Assembly: GCA_910579585.1 (NCBI GenBank)
Contig: CAJTVA010000042.1
Span: 1 to 11,812 of the forward strand
Source: an uncultured Christensenella sp.
GTDB lineage: Bacteria > Bacillota > Clostridia > Christensenellales > Borkfalkiaceae
Direction of reading: 5' to 3'
Length of the DNA: 11,812 bases
Within the stretch, counting starts at the first letter, position 1, and each line of letters opens with the position of its first letter. A program made the position numbers and the translations under genes. The notes beneath the pieces are model-generated. The model saw nothing but the letters and a program-made list of their open reading frames with translations. It was not told where the DNA came from and searched no databases. This document shows, one piece after another, positions 1-6,641 of the stretch.

Positions 1-25
1 CGCCGCACTTATTATTTATAGTATT

Positions 26-1342
26 CTACTTTAATTTTCCCTTTTGCTTTCTTATTTCCTTTACCGTCTTTTCAAAGCCGTAATCGGTCGGGGTGTAGTA
101 AATTCTGTCTTTCAGCTTATCGGGAAGATACTGTTGCTCTACATACCCGCCCGCATAGTTATGCGGGTATTTATATTTCGAGCTCTGCGCCTTGGTCGCC
201 CTATCTCCGAAAGTGTTGTCTTTAAGGTACGGCGGAACTCCGTCGTCGTCACGAACTTCCCTCGCGTCATTCTTCGCCGCAATCATAGCCGCTTCAACCG
301 TATTGCTTTTCGGGGCTTCGCATACGTATATTATCGCCTCACATAACGGTTCAAGCCCCTCGGGATAGCCCGTTTTTTCAAATATATACATCGCGGAAGC
401 CACCACGTTCAGCGCGTTAGGGTCTGCCATACCAACGTCCTCCGCCGCGTGAATGGATAACCGCCTTGCGACAATCATCGGGTCGCAACCACCTTCGATA
501 AGCCGCATTGCATAGTACAGCGCCGCATTCGCGTCGCTTCCCCTCAAAGACTTGCAAAACGCAGAAAGATAGTCGTAAAACGCGTCCTCGTTATAGGACA
601 TAGCTTTCTTCTGAATGGACTGTTCCGCATCGGACAACGTGACCTTGATTTTTCCGTCCGCTTGGGGCGGAGTAGTCAGCACAGCGAGTTCCAAAGCATT
701 GTACGCGGTGCGTAAATCTCCGCCCGCAACACGCGCGATATGGTCCAGCGCATCGTCCTCGACAACCGCCGAATAATTACCCAAACCTTTGCGGCTATCT
801 TCAAGCGCCGCAACCATTGCCCCCCGAATATCATCGAACGAAAGCCTTTTAAACTCGAATATCCTGCACCTTGAAACAATCGCGGGGGTCATAGAAGCAA
901 ACGGGTTTTCTGTTGTGGAGCCTATAAAAATTATCGTGCCCTGCTCTATTGCAGGAAGCAAGCTGTCCGACTGCGTTTTATTAAACCGATGGCATTCGTC
1001 CAGCATCAGATATGTACGCTTATCGTACATTTTCAAGTTATTTCTCGCTTCCTCCACCGCGCGCTTCACGTCGGCAACGCCCGCCTGTACCGCATTCAGC
1101 TTTATAAATTCGCCGTGCGTGGTCTGCGCTATTATGTTTGCAAGCGTGGTCTTGCCCGTTCCCGGGGGTCCCCAGAAAATACAGCTTCCCAGCCTGTCCA
1201 AAGAAATCGCGCGGCGAAGAAGCGAGCCCTCCGCAACAATATGTTTCTGCCCGATAAAACCGTTCAGATTATTCGCCCGCATACGCTCGGCAAGCGGTTT
1301 CGCCCCGTCCTCGTTGCCGTTCAAATCGAAAAGGTCGTTCAT
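26..1342 (-). CDS. rarA: Replication-associated recombination protein A (RarA/MgsA, AAA+ ATPase)
   Basis: This is a 438-residue clamp-loader-like AAA+ ATPase of the RarA/MgsA/WRNIP1 family, which acts at stalled replication forks. Visible motifs are Walker A GPPGTGKT (residues 58-65), Walker B ending DECH (115-118; the family usually reads DEIH), the HRFNK stretch that follows it, sensor-1 GSTTEN (141-146) and the arginine-finger region SRCR (157-160). The C-terminal half carries the family's helical oligomerisation region, and the length is normal. The ATG (1342-1340) overlaps the TGA of the upstream patatin-like gene by four bases (ATGA), with AAGGAA about nine bases upstream. The two genes are therefore co-transcribed and probably translationally coupled. 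The stop is TAG at 28-26. No hairpin is visible in the 25 bases that follow before the window ends. The identification is secure; the fork-repair role is known from the family. Confidence 0.95.
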   Translation of the reverse strand: MNDLFDLNGNEDGAKPLAERMRANNLNGFIGQKHIVAEGSLLRRAISLDRLGSCIFWGPPGTGKTTLANIIAQTTHGEFIKLNAVQAGVADVKRAVEEARNNLKMYDKRTYLMLDECHRFNKTQSDSLLPAIEQGTIIFIGSTTENPFASMTPAIVSRCRIFEFKRLSFDDIRGAMVAALEDSRKGLGNYSAVVEDDALDHIARVAGGDLRTAYNALELAVLTTPPQADGKIKVTLSDAEQSIQKKAMSYNEDAFYDYLSAFCKSLRGSDANAALYYAMRLIEGGCDPMIVARRLSIHAAEDVGMADPNALNVVASAMYIFEKTGYPEGLEPLCEAIIYVCEAPKSNTVEAAMIAAKNDAREVRDDDGVPPYLKDNTFGDRATKAQSSKYKYPHNYAGGYVEQQYLPDKLKDRIYYTPTDYGFEKTVKEIRKQKGKLK

Positions 1343-2130
1343 TTCAAAAGTTCCTTAATTTTTTCCGCATTCGCCTTGCCCGCTTCATAGCCCTCTTCAT
1401 ACGCCTTTTCAAGGTTTTTAATGACGTATTGGCTCATTCCCTTCATTTCGGGCTCGATTAAAAGGTCGCAAAGTCCTTCCTCCGTCTCGCGCCGAAGTTC
1501 GGTCATATTCGCGTCCATAATGTCGAAAACACGCAAAACCATACTGATAATGTTATGCACGTCGTCAACGGGCTCGGTGGTGTTTTTCAGCACGTCCACA
1601 GCCACGACCACGTCGGCACCCATCTCCTTTACGGTTTTCACGGGCACGCGGCACAGACAACCTCCGTCCACGAACATTTTTCCGTCAATCTTCACGGGTC
1701 TGAACACCGTGGGGATACTGCTCGAAGCCGAAATCGCTTTCGCCGCATTCCCTTTATGGAAAACGTGCAGCTTGCCCGAATACAGCTCTGTCGCAACGCA
1801 CCTGAAAGGTATAGGCGTATCCTGTAAATTTTTCACGCGCAGATGCTTTATTAAAAGGTTAAGCATCTTCCTGCCGCGCAGTATCGACATTTTGGATATA
1901 ACCGACGGTGTGACGTCGATAATATCCCACATTTTCAGTGCAAGAATCGCTTCTTTTATCTCGGGGACCGTCATACCGCTCGCATAGCAACCGCCCACGA
2001 CCGCGCCCATAGAACACCCCGAAATAAAGTCAGGCTTGATATTTTCTTCTTCAAGCGCCTCTAAAAAGCCCGCGTGCGCCACGCCCCTCGCGCCGCCGCT
2101 GCCAAGGGCAAGTCCCAAAGTTTTGCTCAT
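1339..2130 (-). CDS. ylbK: Patatin-like phospholipase, YlbK/RssA type
   Basis: This 263-residue soluble patatin-fold serine hydrolase has the complete Ser-Asp dyad. The oxyanion loop GSGGARG is at residues 10-16, the nucleophile elbow GCSMG at 38-42 places the serine at 40, and the DGG motif supplies Asp155. There is no signal peptide or membrane segment, so it should be cytoplasmic or loosely membrane-associated. The physiological substrate is unknown for this bacterial subfamily, with lipid acyl-ester hydrolysis the expected chemistry. The start is ATG at 2130-2128 with AAGGTGAG upstream. It is divergent from ylbJ and overlaps rarA by four bases. Its position next to ylbJ, with coaD and rsmD further along, matches the Bacillus ylbH-coaD-ylbJ-ylbK order as I recall it, which is why I use the ylbK symbol. 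The family is certain, the orthology likely. Confidence 0.87.
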   Translation of the reverse strand: MSKTLGLALGSGGARGVAHAGFLEALEEENIKPDFISGCSMGAVVGGCYASGMTVPEIKEAILALKMWDIIDVTPSVISKMSILRGRKMLNLLIKHLRVKNLQDTPIPFRCVATELYSGKLHVFHKGNAAKAISASSSIPTVFRPVKIDGKMFVDGGCLCRVPVKTVKEMGADVVVAVDVLKNTTEPVDDVHNIISMVLRVFDIMDANMTELRRETEEGLCDLLIEPEMKGMSQYVIKNLEKAYEEGYEAGKANAEKIKELLK

Positions 2131-2163
2131 AATCTCACCTTAATAAAATATATTTAAACCGTA
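2131..2163. promoter_or_regulatory. Divergent AT-rich promoter region between ylbK and ylbJ
   Basis: These 33 bases are all that separates two divergent start codons. They contain the 10-base palindrome AAATATATTT (2146-2155), which gives a TATATT -10-like hexamer on each strand (2149-2154 on plus, 2152-2147 on minus). Any -35 elements would have to lie inside the opposite gene, and I see no convincing TTGACA match there. The minus side also carries the ylbK ribosome site AAGGTGAG; the plus side has no ribosome site for ylbJ. The promoter assignment is inference from geometry and base composition. Confidence 0.35.
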
Positions 2164-3105
2164 ATGAAAAGAAAAATCGGTTACATAATTTTAACTTTCG
2201 CCCTGCTTTTTTTCGCCGCCGCCATAATTATCCGCCCCGAAAAATACGTAAACTGCTGTTTTCAAGGCTTTGCAATGTGGGCGGAGTGCGTCCTCCCCGC
2301 GCTGTTCCCGTTTATGTGCATAACGCTGATTTTCGTAAAGACGGGCATCGCGGAAAAGGCTTCACTGCCGTTGAAACGCGTCACAGGCAAGCTGAACTTC
2401 CCCCCTGCCGCCGCCGCTTGCTTTCTTTTAAGCATTTGCTCGGGCTACCCCGCGGGTAGCAGAGTCGTCAAAGAATTTTACGATTGCGGCGCTATCCCGC
2501 AAAAGGAAATAGGTAAAGTTGCCTATCTCTGCTCGACTTCCGGTCCGTTGTTTATTATAGGCAGCGTCGGCTTCAAAATGTTCGGCGACAAACTCACAGG
2601 TGTGAAAATGCTTCTTGCACACGTCCTGTCCGTGACCGTCGTTTCCCTGATTATTGCCCTTATCTCCAAAAAAAGCATCACGTCCGAAGCGAAACGCGCC
2701 GTACCGAAAGGCAACGCTCTCTACGACGCTTTTTACTGCGCAGTTATAGCCGTCACCGTCGCGGGCGGGTTCATCGCGTTTTTCTACGTCGTTGCAACGT
2801 TCTGCGCCGACATATCGGTTTTCTACCCTCTTGAAAAATTCTTTTCGCTGTTTCTGGACGGACAAACTTCCTCCGCGCTTTGTCTGGGCCTTGTGGAGGC
2901 CACGACGGGTTGCCGCGCCCTCGCCGCCGTAGGCGGAAAAATTCAGGTAGCGCTTGCAGGCTTTTTGGTGACGTTCGGCGGAATGTCTATTCTGTTGCAA
3001 CAGCTAAGCTACCTTCTTGGCGCCAAGGTCAAGCCTTTGAAGTTTATCGGGGTAAAATTTTTACAGGCGGTTTTATGCTTTTTAATTCTGCTTGTAATAG
3101 CTTAA
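2164..3105 (+). CDS. ylbJ: YlbJ-family sporulation integral membrane protein (nucleoside-recognition/gate domain)
   Basis: This 313-residue polytopic membrane protein has about eight hydrophobic segments, beginning with a helix at roughly residues 7-24. YlbJ/gate-domain hallmarks are visible: LPALFPF (44-50), SGYPAG (93-98) and STSGPLFIIGSVG (124-136). Bacillus YlbJ is about 400 residues, so this copy is short but has both conserved motif blocks. In B. subtilis the gene is made in the mother cell during sporulation and is needed for spore-coat integrity; its transported substrate is unknown. It is the only plus-strand gene here, divergent from ylbK and convergent with pheA. The ATG at 2164 has no recognisable ribosome site, unlike most neighbours. 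An N-terminal helix beginning right after MKRK supports this start. The family call is strong; a sporulation role in this organism is inferred. Confidence 0.85.
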   Translation: MKRKIGYIILTFALLFFAAAIIIRPEKYVNCCFQGFAMWAECVLPALFPFMCITLIFVKTGIAEKASLPLKRVTGKLNFPPAAAACFLLSICSGYPAGSRVVKEFYDCGAIPQKEIGKVAYLCSTSGPLFIIGSVGFKMFGDKLTGVKMLLAHVLSVTVVSLIIALISKKSITSEAKRAVPKGNALYDAFYCAVIAVTVAGGFIAFFYVVATFCADISVFYPLEKFFSLFLDGQTSSALCLGLVEATTGCRALAAVGGKIQVALAGFLVTFGGMSILLQQLSYLLGAKVKPLKFIGVKFLQAVLCFLILLVIA

Positions 3106-3143
3106 AACGCCGTATCCCCCCATATATACCTTAAATAACACGC

Positions 3144-3941
3144 TTAATACGCACCTAAAAGCTTAAAAGACTTCGAGGAATTTTTAACCCGCTCAAACAC
3201 TTTCCTGACAGAGCTTTCCGCAAAATCGCCCTCGACTTCGATAAAGAAGCGGTACTCCCCCGCCCTGTCTTTTATGGGCCTGGACTGTATTTTCGTCATA
3301 TTAAGCCCGCCCGCACGCATAGGCTCCAGAATATCCAGAAGCGCGCCCGACTTGTGCGTACAGGTCACGGAAAAATAAATTTTAGAGGAATGCTTCCCCA
3401 TATCGATGCTTCCGCGCCTTATTAAAAGAAAGTGCGTGAAGTTGCTTTTTCCGTCTGCTATATTCCCGTCCGAAAGGGTTATCCCCGCCCTCTTGACGTG
3501 CGCGCCGACGATTGCCGCATCCGAAAAGGAATTGACCATATCAAGACTCGCCGCAGTAGACGGAGTAGCAATAAGCTGTGCTTCGGGAAAGTTCCGCGCA
3601 AGGTATTCCGCGCACTGCGCTAAGGGCTGTTCGTGCGAATATATGCGCGAAATACCGCTATATTTCGCCCCCTCCAAGGTCGCAAGCCTGTGGTCCAAAG
3701 GCAGAATAGTTTCCTCAACGGCAACCAGCCCTTCCGCCGCCTGCAACAGGTCGATATTCTGCAAAACGCAGCCGTTCAACGTGTTCTCTATGGGGATAAT
3801 CGCGCAGTCGCACTCCCCGCTTTCAACCGCCTTAATCACCGCGCGGAAATTGGCGCAGGCGAAAAGCTCGGCGGTCGGCGTCATCTTAGTAGCCGCAAGA
3901 TGACTGTAGCTTCCCTGCGGTCCGAGGTACGCCGCCCTCAT
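3144..3941 (-). CDS. pheA: Prephenate dehydratase with C-terminal ACT domain
   Basis: This monofunctional 265-residue enzyme converts prephenate to phenylpyruvate in phenylalanine synthesis. The N-terminal catalytic part (about residues 1-175) opens with YLGPQGSYSH and contains IIPIENTLNG (48-57). An ACT regulatory domain follows (about 187-265), with GALL at 199-202. Two signature positions differ from the usual pattern: catalytic TRF reads THF (169-171), and the phenylalanine-binding ESRP reads QSRP (219-222). No chorismate mutase domain is fused. The ATG at 3941-3939 sits one base after the aroF stop (TAA-A-ATG), with GGAGAA inside the aroF end, so the two are coupled. It is the last gene of the minus-strand run and converges on ylbJ with no visible terminator. 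The ACT domain suggests feedback by phenylalanine, though the QSRP change makes its strength uncertain. Confidence 0.94.
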   Translation of the reverse strand: MRAAYLGPQGSYSHLAATKMTPTAELFACANFRAVIKAVESGECDCAIIPIENTLNGCVLQNIDLLQAAEGLVAVEETILPLDHRLATLEGAKYSGISRIYSHEQPLAQCAEYLARNFPEAQLIATPSTAASLDMVNSFSDAAIVGAHVKRAGITLSDGNIADGKSNFTHFLLIRRGSIDMGKHSSKIYFSVTCTHKSGALLDILEPMRAGGLNMTKIQSRPIKDRAGEYRFFIEVEGDFAESSVRKVFERVKNSSKSFKLLGAY

Positions 3942-3942
3942 T

Positions 3943-4965
3943 TTAAGCTTTCTCCGCTATATCTAAAATAAGCCTTTCGGTGTCGCACCAGCCAAGGCAA
4001 GCGTCGGTTATCGATTTTCCGAAAACTGTATCTTCCTTTTGGTTGCCCTCTTCTAAAAAGCTTTCTATCATAAACCCTTTTACGATAGATTTGAAATCGT
4101 TGTCGTAGTTACGGTTCTGCATAACCTCTTCGCAAATTCTTATCTGCTGTTTGAACTTTTTCCCGCTGTTTGAATGGTTCGCGTCTATAATAATCGCAGG
4201 GTTTTTTATTCCCGATTTTTCGTACCCCTCCAAAACCTGCATAACCGTTTCGTAATGGAAGTTAGGTATATCGTTGCCGTAGCCGTCCACCGCGCCGCGA
4301 AGTATAGCGTGCGCCAAAGGGTTGCCGCCCGTCTTGACCTGCCAGCCGTTCAGCTTGAAAACCTGCCCGCTCTGCGCGGCGAAAATCGAATTCAGCATTA
4401 CCATAACCGACCCGCTCATCGGGTTTTTGACGCCTACGCTAACCTCTACGCCGCTTGCAACAAGACGGTGCATCTGGTTCTCGCTGCTCCTCGCGCCGAC
4501 AGCGATATAAGACAGCAAATCTTCAACGTAATAGATGTTTTCAGGGTACAGCATTTCGTCGGCGGCGGCAAGCCCGCTCGCCTCTATCGCCTTGATGTTC
4601 AAATCTCTTATAGCGTAAATACCCCGTAGAATATCCTCCGACTTCGTAGGGTCGGGCTGGGAAAACATCCCCTTGTATCCGACTCCGCGAGTGCGGGGCT
4701 TATTTGTGTAAATTCGCGGAACGAGTACCAGCTTGTCCTTTACCTTTTCGTTCAGTTTGCCAAGCCTTTCAACATACTCCAAAACAGGCTTCGCCTCATG
4801 CGCGGAACACGGTCCGACAATAAAAAGAAGCTTATCGCTCTTCCCGCTTATTACGTCCGCAACAAGTCTGTCGCGCTCAGCCTTAATCTTTTTAAGGCTC
4901 GCAGGCAAAGGCGTTTTATCGACGATTTCATCCGCAGGGGGTATTTTAATCTGTTTTTCAAACAT
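3943..4965 (-). CDS. aroF: 3-deoxy-7-phosphoheptulonate (DAHP) synthase, class I-alpha AroFGH type
   Basis: This 340-residue enzyme condenses phosphoenolpyruvate with erythrose 4-phosphate, the entry step of the shikimate pathway. It aligns by eye along its whole length with E. coli AroG. It shows the metal-ligand cysteine in VGPCSAHE (Cys53), KPRT (89-92), IGAR-like VGARSSENQMHR, the histidine of IDANHSNSGKK, the glutamate of MIESFLEEGNQ and the aspartate of SITDACLGW. No fused chorismate mutase or separate regulatory domain is present; class I-alpha enzymes carry feedback sites in the barrel. The ATG (4965-4963) overlaps the coaD end by eight bases and has GGAGAAG about five bases upstream. 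pheA follows after a single base. The pairing with pheA suggests a phenylalanine-directed aro-phe module. Which aromatic amino acid inhibits it cannot be read from the sequence. Confidence 0.95.
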   Translation of the reverse strand: MFEKQIKIPPADEIVDKTPLPASLKKIKAERDRLVADVISGKSDKLLFIVGPCSAHEAKPVLEYVERLGKLNEKVKDKLVLVPRIYTNKPRTRGVGYKGMFSQPDPTKSEDILRGIYAIRDLNIKAIEASGLAAADEMLYPENIYYVEDLLSYIAVGARSSENQMHRLVASGVEVSVGVKNPMSGSVMVMLNSIFAAQSGQVFKLNGWQVKTGGNPLAHAILRGAVDGYGNDIPNFHYETVMQVLEGYEKSGIKNPAIIIDANHSNSGKKFKQQIRICEEVMQNRNYDNDFKSIVKGFMIESFLEEGNQKEDTVFGKSITDACLGWCDTERLILDIAEKA

Positions 4966-5449
4966 CTCTCTTCTCCAAAATTTCGTTAAATACTTTCAGT
5001 ATCTTTTCGGGAATGTACTTAGAATAATCTTTTTTAAACCTTATAGAATTTCTCACAAGCGTAGAACTTATATGCAAATCTTCCTGCTCTGCAGGGAAGT
5101 AGATCGATACAAAGTCCTTTTTCAGCTTTTTGCTTGCGAAGAAATTCGCATTTTCATACTCGAAGTCCACTGTGTTTCTTATCCCGCGGACGTAGAAAGC
5201 TGTATTCTCCTCTTCCAACAGATCGACGGCTGCGCCGCAAAACACACGCACTTTTACCCGCTTTTCATCCGGATAAAGCGCTTTTAAAAGCAAAACGCGC
5301 TCGCTTTCAGTAAAATACGGCTTCTTTTCAGGGTTAACCAAAACGGCGACTACAACTTCGTCGAATATTTTAAGGCAGTTTTCTATAACCTTTTCGTGCC
5401 CCGTCGTAGGCGGGTCGAACGTGCCCGCATAAACGCACTTTCTTTTCAA
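4958..5449 (-). CDS. coaD: Phosphopantetheine adenylyltransferase
   Basis: This 163-residue nucleotidyltransferase makes dephospho-CoA from 4'-phosphopantetheine and ATP, the penultimate step of coenzyme A synthesis. It has GTFDPPTTGH (residues 9-18, containing the T-x-G-H nucleotidyltransferase signature), VRGIRN (87-92), DFEYE (95-99) and ISSTLVR (127-133). The length is normal for bacterial CoaD. The start is TTG (5449-5447), chosen because a near-perfect Shine-Dalgarno, TAGGAGGTGG, lies just upstream and the protein begins exactly where the family does. The gene lies 11 bases after rsmD, the widespread rsmD-coaD pair, and overlaps aroF by eight bases. The call is secure. Confidence 0.96.
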   Translation of the reverse strand: MKRKCVYAGTFDPPTTGHEKVIENCLKIFDEVVVAVLVNPEKKPYFTESERVLLLKALYPDEKRVKVRVFCGAAVDLLEEENTAFYVRGIRNTVDFEYENANFFASKKLKKDFVSIYFPAEQEDLHISSTLVRNSIRFKKDYSKYIPEKILKVFNEILEKRDV

Positions 5450-5463
5450 ACCGCCACCTCCTA
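5450..5463 (-). promoter_or_regulatory. Strong ribosome binding site of coaD embedding the rsmD stop codon
   Basis: On the minus strand these bases read TAGGAGGTGGCGGT, immediately followed by the TTG start of coaD. The first three bases are the TAG stop of rsmD, so termination of rsmD occurs inside the AGGAGGTG ribosome site. This decides the TTG start and suggests re-initiation or coupling between the two genes. Confidence 0.8.
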
Positions 5464-5994
5464 AACTTTTTCGAAAAACGTCAGATACGTTTTCCCGTAT
5501 TTCCTCTCGTCCGTCACGTTCAGCCCGTTAATTTCCCCCGAAAAACTCCTGTCACGCTCCAAAACGGCAACACCGCCGTCATTTAAAAGCGATTTCTCTC
5601 CGATTATTTTCAGGGCTTGCACGCCTGCTTCCATCCTGTACGGCGGGTCGATAAATATAAGGTCGAACCTGCCCGCCCGCGCAAGACAAACCGAAAAATC
5701 AAGATTCGTCACTTTGCACGTCGGCTCATCCTTTAATCTTATAAGATTCTTCTTTAATATACCGATGCTCGTAGCCGACGCGTCGTTAAAATGCACCGAA
5801 GCCGCCCCGCGTGAAAGGCACTCTATACCGAGGTTGCCGCTCCCGCAAAACAAATCCAATACGTCGGCGCCCGCCACCTTTCCCATAAGTATATTGAAAA
5901 GGCTTTCTTTCACTCTGTCCGCCGTCGGCCGCACCGCGTCGCCGTCAAAGTCGGCAAGCTTCAAGCCCCTGTATTTACCGCTGATTATTCTCAT
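5461..5994 (-). CDS. rsmD: 16S rRNA (guanine(966)-N(2))-methyltransferase
   Basis: This 177-residue SAM-dependent methyltransferase modifies G966 (E. coli numbering) of 16S rRNA in the small subunit. It has the N-terminal family motif RPTADRVKESLFNIL (22-36), the SAM-binding loop LDLFCGSG (46-53), the CLSRGA stretch (59-64) and the catalytic DPPY (116-119). Length and start fit the family: MRIISGKYRG is a classic RsmD N-terminus. The ATG (5994-5992) overlaps the TGA of the upstream membrane protein in an ATGA arrangement. The purine-rich codons of that protein's lysine tail stand where a ribosome site would be; the only AAGGA is about 14 bases away, so coupling is likely important. The genomic partner is coaD, immediately downstream. 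Confidence 0.96.
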   Translation of the reverse strand: MRIISGKYRGLKLADFDGDAVRPTADRVKESLFNILMGKVAGADVLDLFCGSGNLGIECLSRGAASVHFNDASATSIGILKKNLIRLKDEPTCKVTNLDFSVCLARAGRFDLIFIDPPYRMEAGVQALKIIGEKSLLNDGGVAVLERDRSFSGEINGLNVTDERKYGKTYLTFFEKV

Positions 5995-6641
5995 TTTTTC
6001 TTTTTCTTATCCTTGGCTTCGTCAGCCGCGGCAAGCTGTTCAAGCTTCTTTTTCTCGACCTTACCGCCCCAGATATACGCGCCGAGATGCACGCCCGTAA
6101 ACGGTATCAGCCATAAGAAGTTCAGCCAATCCGAAAGCTCCGCAATGCGGAAAGGGAAGTACGCCCAGCCGAGCGCATAGCTCAAAACGAACTTGCACAC
6201 GTCGTTAGGTGCAACCGCCTGCACAAACTGAAAAATTATGAACGGAACACACGCGATAAGCGGAATTAAAATTCCCTTATAAACCGCATACTCGCCCACA
6301 TAAAGCCGCGCGGATACGTCTTGCGAATTGACTTGCCGCTTTTTAGTATTCTGCAAAGTTTTCTTGAAAGCCGTCGCCCCGTTCTGCTTACCGAAGATAA
6401 AAATCGCGGCGTAGACCATAACTTCGCCCACGATAAGTATCAGAATTTTTATACCGAAATCTTCGCCGCCGTATGCAACGAAGCTTATAATGCTCGCGCT
6501 TAAAATAAGCATCAGCATAAACGGGAAAGCCGCCCCGATAAGCAGGTCCTTAAACTCCAAAAGTATTTTTTTCGCTCTCTCTTTCGGCGTAAAATTCTTG
6601 TTTTCTACGGCTTCAACCGAGTACAAATCGTTATTTTCCAA
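5991..6641 (-). CDS. Unrecognised multi-pass membrane protein
   Basis: I do not recognise this 216-residue protein. It begins with a polar stretch (about residues 1-30, with charged FTPKERAKK) and then has about five hydrophobic segments. The first two are GAAFPFMLMLILSASIISF and a following ILILIVGEVMVYAAIFIFG; the third is ILIPLIACVPFIIFQF. Two aromatic-rich segments near the C-terminus end in GVHLGAYIWGG. The tail is lysine-rich (KDKKKKK), pointing to a cytoplasmic C-terminus. The likely start is TTG at 6641-6639, because AAAAGGGG lies ten bases upstream; upstream ATG codons would force an overlap of roughly 100 bases with the cyclo-ligase. It then overlaps that gene by 11 bases and rsmD by 4, so it is embedded in the operon. 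Nothing in its sequence shows a catalytic motif. Real coding status is well supported; function is unknown. Confidence 0.72.
   Translation of the reverse strand: MENNDLYSVEAVENKNFTPKERAKKILLEFKDLLIGAAFPFMLMLILSASIISFVAYGGEDFGIKILILIVGEVMVYAAIFIFGKQNGATAFKKTLQNTKKRQVNSQDVSARLYVGEYAVYKGILIPLIACVPFIIFQFVQAVAPNDVCKFVLSYALGWAYFPFRIAELSDWLNFLWLIPFTGVHLGAYIWGGKVEKKKLEQLAAADEAKDKKKKK

Noticed and set aside
1..25. Terminator after rarA
   Set aside because: The 25 bases to the window edge contain no inverted repeat; any terminator lies outside.
789..1358. 189-codon plus-strand open frame opposite rarA
   Set aside because: It lies wholly antisense to the well-supported rarA frame, resembles no family, and has no sensible ribosome site or neighbours. 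Similar antisense frames at 1421-1987, 2428-3000, 3406-3903 and 4733-5287 are rejected for the same reason.
2444..2460. Perfect 7-base hairpin GCTACCC-CGC-GGGTAGC inside ylbJ
   Set aside because: It falls on the conserved SGYPAG codons, has no T run, and is explained by coding constraint; there is no sign of regulation.
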